Assembly (NCBI GenBank): GCA_963971405.1 | Contig: OZ020489.1 | Span: 26,004,290 to 26,068,289 of the forward strand | Reading direction: 5' to 3' | Origin: Psococerastis gibbosa | Lineage: Eukaryota > Arthropoda > Insecta > Psocodea > Psocidae | DNA: 64,000 nt | Part shown: positions 57,063-64,000 of the stretch, piece by piece | How positions within the stretch are numbered: position 1 is the stretch's first letter | Layout: each line of letters opens with the position of its first letter | Notes under the pieces: generated by a model | Told to the model about the DNA's origin: nothing | Databases searched by the model: none | The model's input: the letters and a program-made list of their open reading frames with translations, nothing else | Translations under genes and position numbers: made by a program

Positions 57063-57437
57063 ATAGTAAAGAAAATTGTGGTGTGGGGAGTGTGTGGAGC
57101 TGGCAAAAATTATAAAAAATTAGAAGAACAGAAATTGAAGTTAATAAAGAAGGTTTGCATTTTGCAACGTCAAATTAAATTAAACAGCCGGACAGTTAAA
57201 TTAAATTTGCCGGTTGTCACGTTGTACCCTAACCCAAAGCTCTGGAAATCAATATTTGGAACAGATTTACTGTTTAACAGTAAGATTTCCGACACAATTA
57301 TTATGCATATGGAACCAGTCTTGGACAGGCTTCCATTCCATTCCACCAGTCCAGAGAGGCCTGTCAAAAAATTGATTGCATTATTTATAACAAAGGACAA
57401 TAAATTTAAATTGACTTCATACATAGAAATATATTAA
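57063..57437 (+). CDS. unassigned ORF, possible terminal exon fused to a repeat
   Basis: An open frame of about 125 codons with no ATG. It has a Lys/Leu-rich segment compatible with a short coiled coil (KKLEEQKLKLIKKVCILQRQ), then LPVVTLYPNPKLWKSIFG and a basic C-terminus ending TSYIEIY. The last five codons and the stop lie in the 210-bp dispersed repeat (43739-43958). It may be a transposon-associated ORF or a host exon with a repeat-derived end. No family recognised. Confidence 0.3.
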   Translation: MVKKIVVWGVCGAGKNYKKLEEQKLKLIKKVCILQRQIKLNSRTVKLNLPVVTLYPNPKLWKSIFGTDLLFNSKISDTIIMHMEPVLDRLPFHSTSPERPVKKLIALFITKDNKFKLTSYIEIY

Positions 57438-57625
57438 CTGGAGCGGCGGGAGCCATAACGAGAGCCTTACGAGGCACCTGTTAACCATCAGAGATAAGTA
57501 CCAACACTACCAACGCAAAAAATATCGAAGTCTTACACATTGCAGCATAGGAGAACGGATACCTGGACCCGGTCAAAAACTCTGTACTTAGCTTATGCAG
57601 GCTATTTTCCCCGCCAAATTGCGTA
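57421..57625 (+). repeat. 210-bp dispersed repeat, copy 2
   Basis: CTGGAGCGGCGGGAGCCATA, TTACGAGGCACCTGTTAACC, CGGATACCTGGACCCGGTCA and GCTTATGCAGGCTATTT, as at 43739-43958. Confidence 0.65.
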
Positions 57626-58446
57626 CTTATCACACTTGCAACACAAGCAAGCATCTACAGTAAATCTATCATCAATATTTATCTACATGCATTATTATTC
57701 TTTCAGCTCCCAAATATCTAAAAGTCTTCCTATTTTAGTCGAAGAGAGGACTTTATGCCCTATAGGTTGGTTTAGTAATAGAACAGTCAATTTATATTTA
57801 TTTATTTAAACAGAAGAAGATATTACTGTAGTCTCGCCTTGTCCCGGTATATGTATTTTATATGGTATTTTAGGCTATATCTTTTATCGTTTAAGCTACC
57901 CAATTTTGTGTTTTTAATTTTTGAAAGAACATGGCGTGAACCGTAATAACAGACTTCTTGTAGCTAATCTATGCCAAACTGAAAATATGCTATAAATTGC
58001 TGAATAAAATATACCGCTCTATACGCCTATAACGCTTTGAAATCCAATGAACAGACGGAATTCTCAGAGTTTTGGAGACAGGTGGTGGAAGGACCCTCTT
58101 TTTACAGAAGGAGGGTTGCGATCCGGTCGAGAAAACAAAGGAATTCGAGCTCCAACTAGTTCTTATTATACGAAATACGAGGCTGCAAAGGTACAAGTTT
58201 AAGAATAGGCGGACCCCTTCGTCCTTCTTACGGCCCCGCTTGCCACCGGGTGCCCCGGTTTCTTGTTCCATGCCCAGTGCCCATTGCTATATGCTGCCAT
58301 GACATTTTCAAGTCCAAATTTCACTGTAACTTTATTAGTACCTACAGTCCTACACTCTAAGGATACAGTACATTTTTATTTATCCTATATTCTTTTCTCT
58401 ATGGCAGTACCTATTGCGACAACTTGTTTAATATATTAATAATTAA
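57626..58446. other. non-coding stretch
   Basis: Overlapping frames on both strands at 57990-58302 share a GC-richer block with no recognisable domain. Confidence 0.3.
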
Positions 58447-58610
58447 TATTGACTTCGATGGCCAGGTGGTAAGGTGCTATCACTTGTGCGAGTCTTTACA
58501 CGCCATGCAATCGGAGACGTGTCGTACTCATCACGGGTAATAACCTACAGAGGCGACTGAAAAGGTCAATCGGATGCATTCATTAAATTGTTTGTATGCC
58601 ATTTATCTTG
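58447..58610 (+). repeat. SINE-C, second copy
   Basis: TTGACTTCGATGGCCAGGTG, GAGTCTTTACACGCCATGC, ATCGGAGACGTGTCG, AACCTACAGAGGCGACTGAA and CATTCATTAAATTGTTTGTA match 16977-17150. Confidence 0.55.
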
Positions 58611-58849
58611 TTTTTAATTTAAAAAAAAAAATTCTTTCAAGAGTTGTCAAGTTTTCCTTGCTTTCAAAAAACTCATCATACAAACGGAGCAGTTTACATG
58701 GATACGTGCCATACCCAGAAAGTATCTTTTATCAGCAATCGGTTTCCATCATTCTAGCAATTATTGTTTCAATATCATGTTTAGCCTATTTGGGGGAGGG
58801 GGAATCCCAACCTCTATGTCCCCTTAACTGAAATTAGAGGAACTAAATA

Positions 58850-59085
58850 ATCAGGACTTTGTGGGATTCCCACGATTCTGTAGGCATGCCTTTCGACATA
58901 GATCATGGGTTAAAATCCGGCTAAGTCCAGATTTTTCTTCTGAGATCCCAATCTCAACAATTGGTTGGCAGCAACTCCCTGTATCATCCCCCAGCTTTCT
59001 CTTCAGCTCTTGATACGTACGAGCTCCTGCGTCCTCCTTCAGTTCATCCATGAATTCCTTCTTTGGCCGTCCTATTATATTGGGT
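58850..59085 (+). repeat. SINE-B-like copy with decayed head
   Basis: CATAGATCATGGGTTAAAAT and CCGGCTAAGTCCAGATTTTT correspond to the T arm and 3' acceptor of the head at 4305-4340. The body differs after that. The minus-strand frame 58851-59051 is inside it. Confidence 0.4.
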
Positions 59086-60129
59086 CATTCCGCAGATTCC
59101 GCTGTGTCACACAGCCTGTGTGGTATCATACATTTATCATAAAAATATATCTTGATAAAATTCTTTAGCCAGCATGATCCGCCATTCAATTTCAGTTAAC
59201 ATTGCTTGTAGATGGATGGAAAAAGTCACTAAAAGCCAGCATTTTTATCAACGATAATGGCAATTACCCATTTTTACGACTAATTAGCGATTCTAAAATG
59301 GCGGCCAGTCGATGTAATGCAATATTTTCACAAAAGTACATAGTAATGGTTGTCTACATAGCATTTTAAATGGGCGAAGGGGGGTCGGTGCTTTTATGAA
59401 ATCTCCCTTCACCTGATGGCCCAGAACCGAACTGTGATTTTTTTTTTTAATTTACTTAAACTTAGTCAACAGCAGTTTCTACTTGCCACAACACTCCCTT
59501 CCACCCAACCCCTAAATACACCCCTGGTCACAGCCAAACAAACACATTCCAGTTTATATCACATTATCTACCTATGTGACATAACTCACTTCTTACTATT
59601 TCGGCACAGAGACAAATGAGAAATGCACCTGTTTTCATTTTTCAAATAAAAGGACCCATTTAATGAAGAAATAAAATAATAGCATTGAAATTGTGGCGAC
59701 TGGCGACTGGCGAGACAGCAAGGCTATAAGGCACTCCGGCCTCCGCTCTCGCCTCGATAAACAAAAAAATCACATGCCACCTTTCCTTTCAGCCCAGAAT
59801 TTTTCGTTGGGGCCCACCCTATGATTGAAGAGACCCTCTCGGAGTCCCGGACCCAGAGAGAAAAATAATTGTACATTCTGACCTGAGTTGAGTCTTGTAA
59901 GAAAATGATATTTTTCTTATGTTCAATATGGGGGGACTTAGGGACGGACACCATCGCGTGGAAGATGAGTAAGTCCCTTGTGAATCACAGCCTGAGGCTC
60001 CAAGCTCTGTCCGCGCCAAACCAAGTTGTCAAAGGCGTAGGTTGCGAGGGGTTTTATATAATGTATTGCACTTGCACATCGCACGAACAAAACTGACAGA
60101 GGATGGAAGCTTACCAAGTTACCGTTGAC
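59086..60129. other. non-coding stretch
   Basis: CCAGCATGATCCGCCATT at 59169-59186 recurs at 31631-31648. The overlapping frames at 59724-60132 are unassigned. Confidence 0.35.
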
Positions 60130-60321
60130 CAAGGGTGGATTTTAGGGGGGGGAGGTCAGAGGGTCCAGACCCCCCCCCCCAAAAAAAAACATAAATTAAC
60201 TTACACTAGATAACAATGGGTTTACAGTGGGAATTAAAAATAATTATATTTTTTATGTTATAATCCATTGACCCTGACCGCTGACCCCCCCCCCCTAAAT
60301 TGGAGGCAAAATCCGCCCTTG
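60130..60321. mobile_element. hAT-type MITE
   Basis: CAAGGGTGGATTTTAGGGGG and AAAATCCGCCCTTG ends, with perfect 8-bp duplications CCGTTGAC (60122-60129 and 60322-60329). G and C runs lie inside both arms. 192 bp, non-coding. Confidence 0.85.
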
Positions 60322-60378
60322 CCGTTGACATTACCCACTACAGAATCCCCGCAAAATAGGTCGGCTTATTATATTTTT

Positions 60379-61290
60379 GCTTTCCTATTTCTGCATTAGT
60401 AGAAAGCTGTTGTGATGGTCGAAAATTTCAATTTCGGAATTTCAGTGGACCTACAGTTTTACACGTTTTGAGATCCTAGGGACCCAAAAAAGTGGTTTTT
60501 ACGAAAGGTCTGTCTGTCTGTCTGCCTGTTTGTTCGTCGATTCACAATTTTTTTCATTATTTTTTTGAAATTTGAAATGCAGGTGGATAAAAATAATCAT
60601 ATCTTGGGTCTAAATAATATCTCGGTTTTACTTTGGGCTAACTTAATTTTGTGGTTTTACCCTACAAAAACTAACAAAAATAAATAAATAACGACTCTAA
60701 CGATTTTTTTAAATATTCACATATAGTATATATTAATGTAAACAATATATTAATGTAAACAATACATTAATGTAAAAAAAAACAGTAGGTGGCTTGCCCC
60801 TTTATCGTACGGTTTTTCCGAGGGAAAAAAAATTAAGAAAGTCTGAATGTTCATTAAAAAAAGGACTAAACAAATAATTTTTCTGGGGAACCTTACTTTC
60901 GATGCTTTATTACTTCATATATTTTTAGGTGATAAACAGAGTAATAACAATACCGAACAGGTTGCTTTCCTAAGTTTTGGTTTTTAATAAAATATTGTTT
61001 TTGAAGAAGTTGTGGATATACGCTAATTCGTCAATTCATGCCTCAATATATTAAGTTGCATACCCTGTCATTTAACTGTGTTGTAATATTACTGGATATT
61101 GGTCTGCATCTAGACTAAGCGATCGATCCATCGATTAATTAAGTGGTTTGGGATAGGGAAAGTCGAGGGCCTTGACTCGAAGCAACCGAAATTGAAATTA
61201 TTTACCATATCTTTTTCGGTACCTACTGCATATATTGTATCATTGATAAATAGGAAAGCCTGTACAGGTTCACGCGTATACCGGTTCTTT
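60379..61290 (+). repeat. R1 repeat, diverged full-length copy
   Basis: GCTTTCCTATTTCTGC start, GTGATGGTCGAAAAT, (CTGT)n at about 60509-60529, CTTGCCCCTTTATC, CAGGTTGCTTTCC, and an end at GGAAAGCCTGTACAGGTTCA...ACCGGTTCTTT. Confidence 0.7.
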
Positions 61291-61308
61291 ATTTAAGTCA
61301 ATACTTAA

Positions 61309-61451
61309 GGTGCCCATTGCACATACGTACAACGTCAATGAAAATTATGAAATTGAAGGTGGTAGCAGACATTAAAGACATACTAAAAATTCTGCTACCA
61401 CCTTCAATTTCATAATTTTCATTGACGTTGTACGTATGTGGAATACCCGCC
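61309..61451. mobile_element. palindromic PIF-like MITE
   Basis: GGTGCCCATTGCACATACGT and ACGTATGTGGAATACCCGCC with TAA on both sides (61306-61308 and 61452-61454). Arms CAACGTCAATGAAAATTATG are perfect; core GGTGGTAGCAGACATTAAAG. Confidence 0.85.
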
Positions 61452-61454
61452 TAA

Positions 61455-61848
61455 GGCTGAGTGTTCGAATAATGTTTTGTAAACAAGAAATTTTACTGAT
61501 TTTTTGACGAAAATAATTTGTTTCTCATTCCACAGATACAAAGATAACAAAGTGATCAGATAAAAAACTCATAAAAAATCCAAGTTAGGCTATCGCAGGA
61601 AGTTTATATTTTCTGAACTGAAATATTATTACCTTAAAAAAATTGGATAAAGAGCCTTAAACCCATTTTGTAGCACAGTTGTAAATCTCGAAGGGAAGTA
61701 GACAGCTTTCACAGAAAGCTCGTATATTTTTTAAGATTTTTTCATCTGTTCCCTTTTATATCTTTGTGGCTGTGTAACGAGCAATTAATTAATTTCGTCC
61801 AAAAAGTACGATAATTTCTTGTTTACAAAACATTTTGAACACTGAGGC
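61455..61848. mobile_element. foldback MITE sharing a TAA with its neighbour
   Basis: GGCTGAGTGTTCGAATAATG and TTTTGTAAACAAGAAATTTT on the left pair with TTCTTGTTTACAAAACATTT and TGAACACTGAGGC on the right. The left TAA (61452-61454) is also the right flank of the previous MITE; TTA follows at 61849-61851. A weak relative of its right arm lies near 30905-30950. Confidence 0.65.
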
Positions 61849-62305
61849 TTAAGTTATATAAAGATTTCGTCTATTCAATTAGTATAGAGGACTATATAGA
61901 TATATGCACCACATGTTTTCTTTTTTGTTATCATATTTTCCAAGAATTTGATAATTCGGTAAATGTCTGCCACCTATATATCAGTTTCACGGGAAAACCC
62001 CTGCACCGAAACTGATTAACTGAAGAGTTCCTTCTAGTATCTAGTATACTAAACATGAGATAGTCCTCTGATAATTGAACAGACCAAATTGTTATAACTT
62101 GTGTTAATTTAATTTAATGCCAATAAAAATATAAACGAGTTATATCTTACTCAATACTTATTTCGATCGGGCCTGAAATTTACCTACTGTAACTATTTAA
62201 GTACCCATTACGGTATTGACTGTTTTAACCAACTCACCCTAAAAAAAAAAGCTAGTGACCATGCTAAAACATTATGCATCAAGCATATAAAACCGGGGAT
62301 AGGTT

Positions 62306-62310
62306 AAAAA
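62306..62310 (-). terminator. Pol III T-run after tRNA-Thr
   Basis: Five T on the minus strand, three bases after the discriminator base of the tRNA. Confidence 0.8.
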
Positions 62311-62313
62311 TTC

Positions 62314-62385
62314 TGCCTCCAGAGAGGTTTGAACTCTCGACCCCTGGTTTACAAGACCAGTGCTCTGCCACTGAGCTATAGAGGC
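62314..62385 (-). tRNA. tRNA-Thr (anticodon TGT)
   Basis: 72 nt. Acceptor GCCTCTA pairs with TGGAGGC (one G-T pair), discriminator A. D arm GCTC-AGTGGCA-GAGC, anticodon stem CTGGT/ACCAG with loop CTTGTAA, five-base variable loop GGGTC, T arm GAGAG-TTCAAAC-CTCTC. Box A TAGCTCAGTGG and box B GTTCAAAC are canonical. U33 and all invariant positions are present, so it looks functional. No CCA is encoded, as expected in a nuclear eukaryotic gene. No intron. Confidence 0.96.
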
Positions 62386-63916
62386 CCATGCTTTTAGGAT
62401 GTTGCTTTGATGAATGATAAAACTGTACTTGTAATCGAGTAGGCTATTTACTTAGGATTTATCTTTTCATGTACCGTGTGGGTAGGCCTGCTTTATTTCC
62501 ATTTACAATTGAGTAGTATAGAGACCTACCTAGGTACAGCCCACTGATGGGTCTATCGTTGCCTGTTCATGAAGTTCATGGGCTGAAACCTATACGTTCA
62601 TGCAGCTATAGTTCTGATATAGAGGCCATCCGTCATAACCACATGTGCTGCTATACTCTTATAGACTATAATAGTACTATACTATATAATATACTATAGG
62701 TAATACAAGAGGTATGCATTCCTGTAATGCCACGTAAAAGTATCTAAGTTTCTGAGCCTAGAGAGGGGTATTTTAAAAGCAATAGATCACAACAGCATTA
62801 TTAACTTCTTCGTAGACTTAAAAGTTAGACGTGAATCAATGTAGCCTAATATCGTTAATACACTATACACTATATAACCAGTTTCACAACCTTATAGGGC
62901 TACGGGTATAGACGATATGTTTAAACTGTCATATGTGTAGAATCTACCCTCATGTTGGGAAAGGAGGGGGTGGGGCCCCCATCACATCAGTACAGCCTAG
63001 GGACCCTCACAACCCTAACCCCAGCCCTGCCTATATAGCCATAAGCTCAGTATTGCTAGCGACCTTAAGTCAAGCACAACTACGGGAATCGATTACATGC
63101 CTGAGTTGGGTGGCAATCTTATTAGCTTGATTTTGGGAGTATTTTGCTTATGGCGAGAGCCACTCGCTTACGCTTAGTCACAACTGCGGAATCGTTGATT
63201 GCTTGAGCCGCGGATAGCCATTTTGCTAGCCTGATTAGTCACAAGTCGTATGTACTGTATATGGTAATTTTTTTGTCTTCCCTTATTCGAAATTATTGAC
63301 TCCTGAAACAGTTATAAAAAAACAAAAAAATATTCATTGGCAATCACGAGAACTCCAGAATAAACCACCATGAATTTTATTGGTTATTCTGAATCTGATC
63401 TTATCCAATCTAAAGAAGAAGAAAAAGAGTTAGCCTACTGAAGAACCTGATGTCCTACCGACAACAGGTTTTAGATAGAAACAGATAATACGGTGTAGCC
63501 TATTTTATACTGTATTGTAGGTAAATAACAAAAAAATATGAAAGAAACTGATAAACCAAATCATTAAAAAATATAAAATTAAATAAAAATCTCAATATTG
63601 ACAAAATAAGTGAACAACGTTCGGGTGGGCGCTGTGACTTGCCATCCTGCTGCCACTTCCGAGCTTAAAATAATAAAGGCCCTGATTACAAAATAATATT
63701 TTTTAGGTTCAATATTTCTTCGATCGAATAAATATTTGGAGTGTTTACGTTGAAGTAGGTATAAGGTCTGAATCTGAATTTAGGTATTACACTTTCCAAT
63801 TTTTCGTCGACCAATATTTATTGGATCGAACATTGGAACCATATTGGAGACTGGAGTGTGTAATAGGGAGTATGTCCTATTAGTACCTACCTACTGTATA
63901 GTGTATATATATATTA
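62386..63916. other. non-coding stretch
   Basis: 63139-63190 (TTATGGCGAGAGCCACTCGC) recurs at 28108-28160. The plus frame 62933-63130 is unassigned. Confidence 0.35.
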
Positions 63917-64000
63917 GGCGGGCATTCCATATACGTCAATCGTTAATGAAAAAATGAAAAATGACGTAAATTGACGTGGTAGCAGAATTTTTAGTATGTC
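63917..64000. mobile_element. PIF-like MITE cut by the window end
   Basis: TTA then GGCGGGCATTCCATATACGT, with the core TGACGTGGTAGCAGAATTTT seen in 3781-3942. The right half lies outside the window. Confidence 0.75.

Noticed and set aside
1..64000. CRISPR arrays, operons or phage modules
   Set aside because: No regularly spaced short direct repeats, no clustered same-strand intronless genes, and clear spliceosomal introns; the sequence is eukaryotic.

Overview
This is nuclear DNA from a multicellular animal, most likely an invertebrate; I cannot name the lineage. The coding regions are split by GT-AG introns, one tRNA gene ends in a Pol III T-run without an encoded CCA, and most of the rest is eukaryotic transposon debris (hAT, PIF/Harbinger-like, mariner, tRNA-derived SINEs, a Ty3-like gag fragment). 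There are no bacterial-type operons and no CRISPR arrays.

Two protein genes could be rebuilt exon by exon. Both are on the minus strand, head to tail, about 1.8 kb apart. S-formylglutathione hydrolase (ESD) has five coding exons between 23201 and 18244 and encodes 287 residues. A 3-hydroxyacyl-CoA dehydratase of the HACD1/HACD2 type has five coding exons between 16452 and 9794 and encodes 246 residues. In both, every intron phase matches, the catalytic residues are present and there is no internal stop. ESD acts in glutathione-dependent formaldehyde detoxification; HACD acts in very-long-chain fatty acid elongation in the ER. I see no functional link beyond being neighbours. A tRNA-Thr(UGU) gene lies on the minus strand at 62314-62385.

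Layout. 1-9.8 kb: repeats (an 840-bp dispersed family called R1 here, SINEs, hAT and PIF-like MITEs, a decayed gag fragment). 9.8-23.2 kb: the two genes, with repeats in their introns. 23.2-40 kb: mostly non-coding, with palindromic elements, a 540-bp hAT element, a composite MITE, and two weak candidates for first exons of plus-strand genes. 40-64 kb: a degenerate mariner, two hAT elements of about 1.4 kb, many foldback elements, another R1 copy and the tRNA. Several insertions have legible target-site duplications: 8 bp for hAT-type, TWA for PIF-like, TA for mariner.

The most unusual material is a set of palindromic MITE families whose arms differ but which share both their ends (near GGCGCCCATTCCAC) and a core near GGTAGCAGACATT. 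Next are the unclassified R1 family and a repeat carrying a CTGAAGA...GACGAAACG motif that recalls the hammerhead ribozyme core. I found no convincing new multi-gene system. Large stretches hold nothing I can support as a gene, and single-exon calls outside the two main genes are weak.
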